From JAEUOS01 sp965279115 (GTDB lineage: Bacteria; Pseudomonadota; Gammaproteobacteria; Burkholderiales; JAEUOS01), in NCBI GenBank assembly GCA_965279115.1, contig OZ257137.1, forward strand, positions 4,154,001 to 4,218,000: a stretch of DNA of 64,000 nucleotides, in the 5' to 3' direction. Within the stretch, counting starts at the first letter, position 1; each line of letters begins with the position of its first letter. A program made the translations under genes and the position numbers. The notes beneath the pieces are model-generated. The model did not search any database and was not told where the DNA came from. It was given only the letters and a program-made list of their open reading frames with translations. Positions 30,701 through 35,593 of this stretch are shown in pieces.

Positions 30701-32224
30701 CTCGGTGGCCGTGACCCAGTCGCCGGGATCGGCGGGGTCGGCATCGCGCCCGCCGCCGTCGTTGGAACGGCGTGCGTCGACGAAGTCGTAGCCCGGTACG
30801 GTGCGGCCGGCGAGATCGGCATGTGGCAGGACGCCGTTGTCGATGACCGCCACCACGATGCGGTTCGAGCCGGTGGTCTGCGCCCACGCACCGGCGGCGT
30901 TGATGCCGCCGGCGGCCGAGGACTGCAGGTACCACTGGTTGGCGAACTGGCTGTCGGCCGGTGCCGCGGTCGAAGGGTTGACCGCCGGCAGCATCGGGGG
31001 ATTGGGTACGGCGAAGCGCATGACACGGTTGTTGCCCCATTCCGCGACATACATGTTGCCTGCGGAGTCGAATCCCATGCGGGTCGGGTTGGCGAACGAA
31101 TCAGCGGACGCTGCGCCGCCGCGATTGACCGCGATGCCGTTGAAGCCCGGTTGGCCGAACACGCGGCTGGCGTAGCCGCTGGTCAAGGGGGTATCGAACT
31201 GTAGTACCCGGTGGTTGAAGGAGTCTGCGACATACAGCCTTCCGACCGGATCCACGGCAATGCCGGTCGGCCCGGTGAAGCCGCCGGGACCGTAGCTGGC
31301 GATGTTGCCCGTGAATCCCCCCGACTGCCCGATCACCTGCAACGCGGCCGCACCCGCGGTCTGCGTAAACGGCGCCGCGAAGCGCAGCACCCGGTTGTTG
31401 CCGTAGTCCAGCACGTAAAGGTTGGCGCCGGCCGGGTCGATGGCGGCGGCCTGCGGCAGGTTCATCGAAGTGGCGCTGGTGGAGGCAAGGGTGCCGCTGG
31501 TGAAACCGGCTTGGCCGACCACCCTGTCCGCGTTTACGTTCACCGCCGTCGGCGCGGCGTAGTACAGGACGCGGTGATTGCTGCCGTCGACCACGTACAG
31601 CGAGCCGCCCGGACCCGGCACCACGTCGGTCGGCCCGGACAGGCTCGCTGCGCTGACGCCACCCTTGTTGGCGGTGCCGGAGGTGTAGACGTTGGCGCCC
31701 TGGCCCAGCACCAGCGTGGCGTTCATGCCGCTGGTGAACGGCGCCGAGTAACGCAGTACGCGATGGTTGTCGCGGTCGGCGACATACAGGTTGCCGCTGC
31801 TGTCGACCGCCACGTTGGCCGGCGAGAAGAGCGTCGCCGCCGTCGGCGCGCCGCCGCGGTTGGCGGCGTTGGCGGTGAATGTCGCCTGGCCAATGACGAT
31901 GCTGGCCGCCTGCCCGCTGGTGAAGGCCGTCGCGCTGGGCCAGCCGAGCACCCGATGGTTGCTGAAGTCCGCCACCCACAGGCGCCCGCTTACCGGGTCC
32001 ACCGTCGCACCCGCCGGGGAACTGAGGCTGGTCGCGCTCAAGCCGCCGTTGTTGGGAGTGCCGCTGGTGAATCCGGGCTGGCCGAGCACAGCGTCTGCCG
32101 CCAGGTCGTACGGCGCCGCCGGAGTGCCTGCGGCCACGGCCAGCAGTGCGAGTGCGCAGACGCGTCGCGCCTGTCGTGCCAAGGCACGCATTGCTTTGAC
32201 GAAAAGGCAGGCGGTCCGCATCAT
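21800..32224 (-). CDS. Giant secreted subtilisin-like protein with NHL and RCC1 propellers
   Basis: The product is 3474 residues. Order: signal peptide (about 1-37); six NHL repeats (about 38-412, each with an LYVADxxNHRVLRF-like line); an S8 peptidase domain with Asp462 (AVIDNGVLPH), His527 (SSWHGTRIAG) and Ser705 (EGTSLASAEVAG). Then come four blocks of seven RCC1 repeats (about 785-1120, 1345-1680, 1900-2260, 2395-2730; lines like GSVWTWGSNSLGQLG) separated by Ig-like linkers (PISIAGGTYSIDSGTF). A HYDIN/ASH-like pair flanks a fibronectin III domain (2983-3070). Seven Ca-site-like D-x-DNNGxDDLVIDFG repeats of 43 residues end the protein. All catalytic residues are present, but there is no propeptide; that is the separate gene just upstream (7-base gap). 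The tandem start ATG ATG is at 32224/32221, with AGGA upstream. It is probably exported by Sec; no outer-membrane anchor is visible. Substrate unknown. Confidence 0.9.
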   Translation of the reverse strand: MMRTACLFVKAMRALARQARRVCALALLAVAAGTPAAPYDLAADAVLGQPGFTSGTPNNGGLSATSLSSPAGATVDPVSGRLWVADFSNHRVLGWPSATAFTSGQAASIVIGQATFTANAANRGGAPTAATLFSPANVAVDSSGNLYVADRDNHRVLRYSAPFTSGMNATLVLGQGANVYTSGTANKGGVSAASLSGPTDVVPGPGGSLYVVDGSNHRVLYYAAPTAVNVNADRVVGQAGFTSGTLASTSATSMNLPQAAAIDPAGANLYVLDYGNNRVLRFAAPFTQTAGAAALQVIGQSGGFTGNIASYGPGGFTGPTGIAVDPVGRLYVADSFNHRVLQFDTPLTSGYASRVFGQPGFNGIAVNRGGAASADSFANPTRMGFDSAGNMYVAEWGNNRVMRFAVPNPPMLPAVNPSTAAPADSQFANQWYLQSSAAGGINAAGAWAQTTGSNRIVVAVIDNGVLPHADLAGRTVPGYDFVDARRSNDGGGRDADPADPGDWVTATESTTQNGEFFGCPPGNSSWHGTRIAGIIGAAANSLGVAGINWQSKILPVRAIGKCGGYTSDIVDAIRWAAGMPVAGAPANANPAKVINLSFATPGACDPAFQSAIDDVTALGAVVVTAAGNNGTNAALYTPASCNNVITVTAVDKNGAKPAYANTGADVTLAAPGGTGTSTNGLMGLSDSGTQGPANDSTYSYSEGTSLASAEVAGTASLVLSLRPYLKPAQVRQLLADTARPFGAGSGCSTVLCGTGIVDAQAALQALQSGYGYGRPGISAYVTNSVAVHSNGTVRQWGANVLGAYGPTPDPIPVQVNVVPGLDGIVQVAAGAYYNVALRNDGTVWAWGDNQNGQLGNGTLSPTTSLVQVAGLTNVVQVAAGGVDAGPASPYMAMAVKADGTVWMWGGGSGTPQQVAGISDAIAVSLTENHHLVLKRDGTVWAWGSNAVGQLGNGTNTDSATPVQVAGLTGVTAIVAGPTVLGGSSNFAIRRDGSLWAWGYNADGQLGDGSHAQRNAPVRVTGIDDVRMVAAGYYHTVALKGDGSVWTWGSNSLGQLGDEGGAGSPVPIRVPNLLDMAAVAAGGWHTLAMRANGRVLGWGMNTSGQVGEGSLQSPQRAPRGVYDNLASRTLNLGPANPLAFADADGFTPGFTVSANLVTLRGVGSNVALTVQNGRYRKNGSPFGNAPTTASDGDVIELEAGLGSAVTDATGTSTTVTLTVGTRVFTFKAKSSPVDNTPAPFALGSKVTTVGGTVLTSNPVQILGANSQVPMPISIIGGTYRILGVTGDTDTPGTIVFGQSVQVSVQAPGGFGTNTATLTIGGVSATFTATNAYGGAAARRAGAAATSQASLFLKSDGTLWALGYLPGAFDYFNLTQLTDIAGVKRIAGGKDHFVALRDDGTVWTWGENNDGQLGLGDFLGRAAPTRVTGLDNVVAIAAGHRHTLALRTDGSVWAWGSNNGGQLGTGSQAIFASPTQVASLSNAIAIAGGGNHSLAIRADGTVWAWGANDRGQLGIGSAGALVATPVQVTTLTGKYASIAAGENHSLAVRADGTVLAWGDNRWGQLGDGTLTQRNAPVPLASSAAGPVNGRAVVAGWNHSLVLGRTVLLFDSMPFDIDGALWAFGRNNNGQLGNGNNTDSNVPMLLDSNTVFNVRAFAAGPFHNLIANSLLGAPFGWGATTAGGSSAVPVALPLANGTFIYAQGPKFNDFEGRDNAPRNGLVASETRTLVGIGSNVQLACPPAASASLNGGPFVAGCNITASNGDRVSFAWRAANADGSAGTLSLNIGTSEVRDFTIVTAFSNDTTPDVVALLPQSYVAPGSTVVSNEARVTGLGPAAPISVSGGEYSIGGGAFTSMEGVVFNGQSVRVRQVAAAGNGTSSTATLNIGGVSTAFTAFTAPQAGSVGVARLATGDNANFLLRTDGVLFTWGWDRYGKLGLGLAPIEAQYTNNNLIGTWVTLPYPTRMPTLSGIVDISVNERAAVAAHADGSVWTWGDNGFGTLGDNSGSTNRRSYPGRVPGLTGITNVVSGAGHVLARKSDGTVWAWGSNSFKAIGDGTTVDRTTPVQVLTGPGVPLTNVVALAAGTSLSMALKGDGTLWTWGHGALGNGVEFVDVAYATRIDVGGVNSTAGLRVIAIGAGDGHAAAIREDGSVWSWGYNPYGQLGQGDNLNRPSPTRITTLSGANALACGFDHCTVRLADGSLRAWGRNYGQLGDGTFTNRNAPVPVIGLSGTRGIFAGRDLSFAIMNDWSVSGTGYGYVGGSNGGGPQTSPVPVLGENGEGLLFAQVPDATPAPFAFTANLNAAPSSLQVSNPVLVSDVNVGVPISIAGGTYSIDSGTFTAATGTVTSGATVRVRGTAPAQFDAATNVTLTIGGASATFSIATLRDPQAAATGLKVAAGTSHTVLLKPDGRLLSWGYNGNGQLGNGSTVSSSAPQPVAGLTGATDVAAGFHHSVVLRIDGSVWTFGYNAYGQLGYTTAALFGATPARITGLSGVFSQVAAGANHTLALRNDGTVWAWGDNSRGQLGDNTTQSRSSPAQVGGLSNIIAIAGGERHSLALSATGVVYAWGANDSGQLGTGDLADRAVPVAIAGLAGITRIAAGASHSLAASATQAYGWGGNDQGQVGDGSLDNRNAPVPLSALAGAVSALAARGDHSLAIMGGTVYSWGSNALGQLGRTPVSNNARTPIALTGLPAGITQVAAGGRHSLALTAAGRLEMWGDNFFGQLANRSGNFSIGAALLNILRGDSIISQLGALLAGAVQAGATSSGTSAVDTTLIDQRLVYPSQVVGTAGTVREFVFTNASTTDLPGVSVTATPSVFELASPPCPTLLAAGATCNIGVRFRPDLPGAYDGEVKVISSARGTEQRMALAGTAVTATSAALALSRQNVSFANQTNVGASSNPETLTLSSIGGTAAALGSITVTGDYAVAHDCPATLQTAASCTINVTFTPGAIGQRNGNLGISGAVPGFNPATLLGIARTVPSAPTGASAAAGNASASVSFNAPASDGGAAITQYTVTASPGGASATGSASPVAVPGLTNGVAYTFTVKATNAAGSGPDSAPSAAATPSGPASSLTLLPASIDFGRVDKGVASKTRTLTVTNASAQTVTFSSIASSGDITRVGGSCAASLAPAASCTVSLRLRPSALGLRSASLSISSNAPGSPHSVPLTANAVALNDLAMDFGAPIGTYARLNDSTWAQISASSAKSITRADLDNNGVDDLVVDFGAQGGLQVWMNNASLLPLYWQTAKSVTRADLDNNGYDDLVIDFGDGIGIYAWMNNSAWVQLYWLSAKSIIRADLDNNGHDDLVIDFGPGIGIYRWMNNAAWAQLYWLSANTIIRADLDNNGHDDLVIDFGAGIGIYKWMNNASFVQLYWLPALSIIRADMDNNGQDDLVIDFGPGIGIYKWMNNASFAQLYWQSAVSIARADMDGNGHDDLVINFGSNIPGLYKWLNNTSWVPLYHIQAGSITPAAMDGQ
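21815..22700 (-). repeat. Tandem 129-bp coding repeats (FG-GAP/VCBS-like), seven units
   Basis: Seven 43-residue units end the giant protein: one divergent unit, then six with the pattern AD(L/M)DNNGxDDLVIDFGxGIGIYxWMNN. The DxDxNGxxDL core resembles the calcium loops of FG-GAP/VCBS repeats. Neighbouring units are very similar at DNA level, which makes unit loss or gain by recombination likely. Confidence 0.85.
21816..23281 (-). repeat. Long direct repeat, copy 1 (1466 bp)
   Basis: This stretch matches 48134-49599 at a constant offset of 26,318 bases. The offset is the same at both ends, and single-base differences are rare. It encodes the fibronectin III domain, the HYDIN/ASH-like domain and the seven C-terminal repeats. 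Similarity stops sharply at the start of the fibronectin domain (APTGASAAAGNAS against APTGATAAAGNAS). Confidence 0.93.
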
Positions 32225-32231
32225 CGGCGTC

Positions 32232-32603
32232 CTACTGCGTGCGCATCACCCGGTCGGGCACCGCATGTTCCACCTCGGCCAGGCCTTCAAGGCGGGTCGC
32301 GATGGCCTGCGCCTCGCTTTCGGGCATCGGTCGCTGCATGCGCAGCACCTGGGAGCCGTCGCCCAGCGCGCGCAAGGACACCAGGGTTACGCCCGCCTGT
32401 GCCGAGAGCCGTGACAGGATCGCGTCATCGAACAGTACTGACGCCAGCGCCACCGGGCGATTCCGGAGCTTGACGATCAGCCGGTCAGTCTGCGGGCTAA
32501 ACGCATTGTCCTGGGCGCGCACTGTTGCCGCGCGCGGCACCATGGCCAAAGCTGTCAGGGCCGCGATCGCATCGCGTCGCCCCCGGAATATGTTGTCGCG
32601 CAT
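32232..32603 (-). CDS. Stand-alone subtilisin propeptide (inhibitor I9-like), secreted
   Basis: A 123-residue protein has a signal peptide (RDAIAALTALAMVPRAATVRA) followed by one domain, TDRLIVKLRNRP...LSAQAGVTLVSLRALGDG-SQVLRM...AQAIATRLEGLAEVEHAVPD. This aligns with residues 42-128 of the second giant protease (TDRLIVKFRDG...SLHAGIEITPLRVMSGEAQVLRL...AQRIAARLARHPEVLFAVAD), where it is the ordinary N-terminal propeptide. Propeptides of S8 proteases act as folding chaperones and inhibitors. ATG 32603 is chosen for its GGGAGG site and signal peptide. The stop lies 7 bases before the start of the giant protease that lacks this domain, so the pair is probably translationally coupled. I infer it acts in trans on that protease. 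Confidence 0.85.
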   Translation of the reverse strand: MRDNIFRGRRDAIAALTALAMVPRAATVRAQDNAFSPQTDRLIVKLRNRPVALASVLFDDAILSRLSAQAGVTLVSLRALGDGSQVLRMQRPMPESEAQAIATRLEGLAEVEHAVPDRVMRTQ

Positions 32604-32652
32604 GCTGTGCCTCCCAGGTGCACGGCGCGCCGCCGTGCGGACCAACCAACAG

Positions 32653-32681
32653 ATTCTTGTGCAATCTCCGCTACCCGTCAA
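32653..32681 (-). promoter_or_regulatory. Probable promoter of the propeptide-giant protease operon
   Basis: On the minus strand TTGACG (32676-32681), a 17-base spacer and AAGAAT (32653-32658). Predicted start is near 32646, giving a leader of about 43 bases before ATG 32603. The -35 is strong (5/6); the -10 is 4/6. Confidence 0.5.
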
Positions 32682-32805
32682 TCGCGCATATTCGTGATTT
32701 GATGACATTGGCATGGTTGTGACAAAAAATCGTCTGTCCTCGCGCTGAAATTTCATGGCAAATCGGGTTTATCGCGGGATTGAACGAGGTGCCAGACCCG
32801 AGCGG

Positions 32806-33339
32806 TCAGTCGGCCGTGCCGATGGCCAGCGTGCCGACGATCTCGCCATCCTCGCGTGCCAGGCGCATGCCGGCAGCGCGGAAGATCGCCAGCATCGGCG
32901 CGTTCTGCGGGCACACCTGCGCCACCAGCCGGCCGACGCCGCGTGCCCCCGCATGTTCGATCGCGGCGGCCATCAGGCGGCGGCCAAGGCCCTGGCCACG
33001 CGCCGCCGGGTCGACCGAGAACGCCACCTCGGCGGCGCTGCCGCGGTCGGACGAGAAGGGCATCACCTGCGCGATTCCGACGATCGCGCCGGCCGCATCG
33101 CGTGCCGCCACCACCAGGTCGCGAGAGAAGTCGATGCGCGCCGCATAGGTCTCGAGCGCCGCCTCGCTGGTGACCGCCGAGAAGCGCAGCGCGCGGTCGT
33201 CGGCGGAGAGCGTGTTGAAGTGCGCGAGCACGTCGGCGCGGGCGCCGGAACCGAGCAGTTCGAAGGACAAATCGCTGGCGCGGGCACGGTGCAGGACGGA
33301 CGCTGCGGGGGCTGTGGCGGTGCTGTGCGAGGTGTGCAT
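32806..33339 (-). CDS. GNAT-family N-acetyltransferase
   Basis: A 177-residue acetyltransferase has the acetyl-CoA loop RGQGLGRRL (motif A) preceded by AEVAFSVDPAA, and a C-terminal NAPMLAIFRAAGM helix. The N-terminal half (LSADDRALRFSAVTSEAALETYAARIDFSRD) resembles the N-terminal part of GNAT domains often linked to small-molecule or protein lysine acetylation. In some bacteria, GNAT enzymes fused to a cyclic-nucleotide-binding domain are activated by cAMP. Here the two domains are in neighbouring but separate genes. AGGAG precedes the ATG. The gene stands apart from the upstream operon (172-base gap holding two inverted repeats). The target is unknown. Confidence 0.85.
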   Translation of the reverse strand: MHTSHSTATAPAASVLHRARASDLSFELLGSGARADVLAHFNTLSADDRALRFSAVTSEAALETYAARIDFSRDLVVAARDAAGAIVGIAQVMPFSSDRGSAAEVAFSVDPAARGQGLGRRLMAAAIEHAGARGVGRLVAQVCPQNAPMLAIFRAAGMRLAREDGEIVGTLAIGTAD

Positions 33340-33358
33340 GGCTGGGCTCCTTTGCTCC

Positions 33359-33377
33359 CCGGTGCGATGTGCACCGG
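33359..33377. repeat. Inverted repeat in the GNAT gene leader
   Basis: CCGGTGC-GATGT-GCACCGG, a perfect 7-bp palindrome with a 5-base centre, lies 20 bases before the GNAT ATG. It could be an operator or an mRNA hairpin near the ribosome-binding site. Confidence 0.6.
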
Positions 33378-33426
33378 ATGAGCCCAGTCTCGCTATTCGA
33401 CGCTCGCGGGTCGGTGATCCATTGCA

Positions 33427-33457
33427 GCGCGCAATGTGAAGTATTCACGTTGCGCGC
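33427..33457. repeat. 31-bp inverted repeat with CRP-like core
   Basis: Arms GCGCGCAA/TTGCGCGC and GTGAA/TTCAC pair around a GTA centre, with a single mismatched position on each side. The core TGTGAAGTATTCACG has TGTGA and TCACG half-sites separated by 5 bases. No T-run follows on either strand, so it is not a normal terminator. It lies upstream of the GNAT gene and 54 bases after the stop of the cNMP-binding/MBL gene. Confidence 0.7.
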
Positions 33458-33511
33458 CGCACCGCTTGACGGTGGTGCGTTTGCGCACCTGCCGGATTCG
33501 CCGGCGCCGCT

Positions 33512-34717
33512 CTACGGCTGCTGCGGTGGTTTCGGTTTGCGCAGGGAGTAGGCGGCGATGCCGCGGAAAACATAGCGGAAGCTGCTGCCATGCTGCATTG
33601 CGTCAAACAATGCCCGGGTGTCGGCCTGCAGGCGCTCCAGGGCGCGAATGCCGGCTTCGCAGTCTTCCAGCGGCGTGTCCGAATTGCGCCCGTGGCCCGG
33701 AAACAGATGGCGGATACGCAACGCCGACAGGCGCCTGAGCGAGGCGGCGTAGTCGCTGTTGTTGCCCGAGGCGTAGATGCCGCCCAGCGTGCCGCCGGCA
33801 AACAGGGTGTCAGCGGTAAACAGCAGTTGCCGCTCGGGTTCATAGAAGCACAGCGCGCCCGATACATGGCCAGGCGTGTGCACGGCATGGAGCGCCGTGC
33901 CGCCCAGGTCGATACGGCTGCCGTCCTCGATCTCGACATCGACATGGAAGGCCGCCGGCGCCAGGCCGAACAGGTCGTTCATGAGGACGAAGTCGTCCTG
34001 CATGGCGATCTTGTTGGCCGCGCGCGGGTGTGCCGCCACCAAGGTGCGGCGTGGAAAGCGCGCCACCCCGCCGAGGTGGTCGAGATGCTCGTGGGTGACG
34101 AGGATCATGTCGATGTCGCCTGGCTCGAGGCCGAGTGCGCCGAGATGGGCCTCGATAAACGGGTAATCGTGCGGCAGGCCGGCGTCGATCAGCACATTGC
34201 GCCGCGTGCCGCGAACCAGGTAGACCTTGCAGCCGCCGCCACCGGGCTCGCCGCCCAGCGAATAGACATTGTCGGCGAGGCGTTGCCACGCCGATGCGCG
34301 CTGCCCGGGCGCGCCGGAACGCGGGACGGCGGCCACGTCCGCGTCGTCGCCGTGTTCGGCGCCGCGCAGCTTCTGCGACAGAAGCTTCATCATCATCACC
34401 GCGAAGGCCGGCTGCTGGCCGGCCAGGTACACGAAGTGGGCGTGGTCGATCTCCAGCAGTTCGCTGTCGCAGGCGGCTACCGCGTCGGCGGTGCGCGGCA
34501 CCTCCTCGATGAGCGCGATCTCGCCGAAAATCTCGCCGGGGCCGACGCGGCGCAGCAGCAGCGGCGCATCCGTGCTCCCGTCCGTGGCGGGCTGGCGGAT
34601 CTCGACCAGCCCGCTTTTGACGACGTACAGGTGGCGGCCGGGCTCGCCGGCGCGGAACAGGGATTCGCCGGCGCTCGCATGGCGCACCAGCCGTGCTGAA
34701 AACGCATCGAAGTCCAT
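33512..34717 (-). CDS. Cyclic-nucleotide-binding domain fused to a metallo-beta-lactamase hydrolase
   Basis: Residues about 1-115 form a cyclic-nucleotide-binding domain (GRHLYVVKSGLVEIRQP, GEIFGEIALIEEVPRTADA; the Glu66 and Arg75-Thr76 phosphate-binding positions are kept). Residues about 145-385 form a metallo-beta-lactamase fold with THEHLDHLGG (His209, His211, Asp213, His214), HTPGHVSGAL and FPGHGRNSD. So a soluble hydrolase of glyoxalase II / RNase Z type is apparently gated by a cyclic nucleotide. It has no signal peptide. Its start lies 6 bases after the FecR-domain gene stop, and it is the last gene of the CHASE2-FecR-MBL operon. The substrate is unknown. One idea is cyclic-nucleotide sensing or turnover in the same circuit as the upstream cyclase. 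Confidence 0.9.
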   Translation of the reverse strand: MDFDAFSARLVRHASAGESLFRAGEPGRHLYVVKSGLVEIRQPATDGSTDAPLLLRRVGPGEIFGEIALIEEVPRTADAVAACDSELLEIDHAHFVYLAGQQPAFAVMMMKLLSQKLRGAEHGDDADVAAVPRSGAPGQRASAWQRLADNVYSLGGEPGGGGCKVYLVRGTRRNVLIDAGLPHDYPFIEAHLGALGLEPGDIDMILVTHEHLDHLGGVARFPRRTLVAAHPRAANKIAMQDDFVLMNDLFGLAPAAFHVDVEIEDGSRIDLGGTALHAVHTPGHVSGALCFYEPERQLLFTADTLFAGGTLGGIYASGNNSDYAASLRRLSALRIRHLFPGHGRNSDTPLEDCEAGIRALERLQADTRALFDAMQHGSSFRYVFRGIAAYSLRKPKPPQQP

Positions 34718-34723
34718 GGTTCT

Positions 34724-35578
34724 TCAATACCTCCGGCGCAGTGCCTCGAGTCGCAACTCGCCGGGGCGCTCGCGTGCCAGTTCCTCCCAGGCTGCGCGGG
34801 CCGCGTCAGGCAGCCCGGCCTCGTCCTGCAGCACGGCGAACAGCAGGCGCTCGCCGAAGCTTGCCCCCGGCCCCGGCCGCGCGGCCTCGAAGAGTTCGCG
34901 CCGGCGCGCGTCGGCGACGGCGAATTCGGCCCAGGATTCGATGTGCCGGCCACCCGGCAGCAGGGCCTCCACTTGCCATACATACACCAGCCCCGGTTCG
35001 AGCGCGAGTGCGGGCGGCAATTCGGCGCGCGTATCGACGGTGCGCGCTTCGTGCAGCAGCCGGCCGGCCTCGTCGGTCAGGCGCACCCGATACGCCTGCA
35101 CCCCGGAAACGGGCGTCCAGCGCAGCAGCGGGCGGCGTTCCAGCACCCATGCGCCCACCGGAGACAATGTGTCAAGGATCTGGGTCTCCTGGCCGCGCAT
35201 GGTCATGCTGGCCTGTGCGGAGCGCGAGGGGCGCAGGCGTACGTCGCGGAAGGCGGCCGCGACAGGCGCGCGCGGTATCACGCGGCCGCCGCCGGCGGCG
35301 TCCACACCGGCGGCGGTCAGGGTGAAACTGCCCGGCCCCTCGAGATCGAACTGACGCCCGGCGGCGTAATGTGCGATGGTCGCACGCGCTGCGCCGTCGA
35401 GCTCCAGCCGGGTACCCGTGTCGAGCCCGGCCAGCAACGCCAGGCGCTTGCCGGCGCTCTGCACAGTGCCGGCGCGCACGTCGATGAGCATTGCCGCGTT
35501 GTCGGCGCGGGCCGGCGCGGATGCAGCCGTGACCAGGCCGATCAGCACGGCGGAGGCAAGGGCTCTCAGGATGGACAT
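34724..35578 (-). CDS. Secreted FecR-domain protein
   Basis: A 284-residue protein with signal peptide (ALASAVLIGLVTAASAPARA, cleavage about residue 25). The N-terminal half has a FecR-like beta domain (GTVQSAGKRLALLAGLDTGTRLELDG...ARATIAHYAAGRQFDLEGPGSFTLT). The second half contains a fibronectin-like segment (PLLRWTPVSGVQAYRVRLTDEAGRLL...LVYVWQVEALLPGG) and a short helical tail. Unlike sigma regulators of iron uptake, it lacks the N-terminal cytoplasmic and membrane parts of true FecR. It is therefore a periplasmic or surface protein of the type seen beside CHAT and TPS genes in cyanobacteria. It follows the CHASE2 cyclase by 15 bases, with AGGAG at its start. Its second half resembles the DUF928 protein at 43055 in layout. 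Confidence 0.75.
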   Translation of the reverse strand: MSILRALASAVLIGLVTAASAPARADNAAMLIDVRAGTVQSAGKRLALLAGLDTGTRLELDGAARATIAHYAAGRQFDLEGPGSFTLTAAGVDAAGGGRVIPRAPVAAAFRDVRLRPSRSAQASMTMRGQETQILDTLSPVGAWVLERRPLLRWTPVSGVQAYRVRLTDEAGRLLHEARTVDTRAELPPALALEPGLVYVWQVEALLPGGRHIESWAEFAVADARRRELFEAARPGPGASFGERLLFAVLQDEAGLPDAARAAWEELARERPGELRLEALRRRY

Positions 35579-35593
35579 CGGTTTCTCCTTCGG

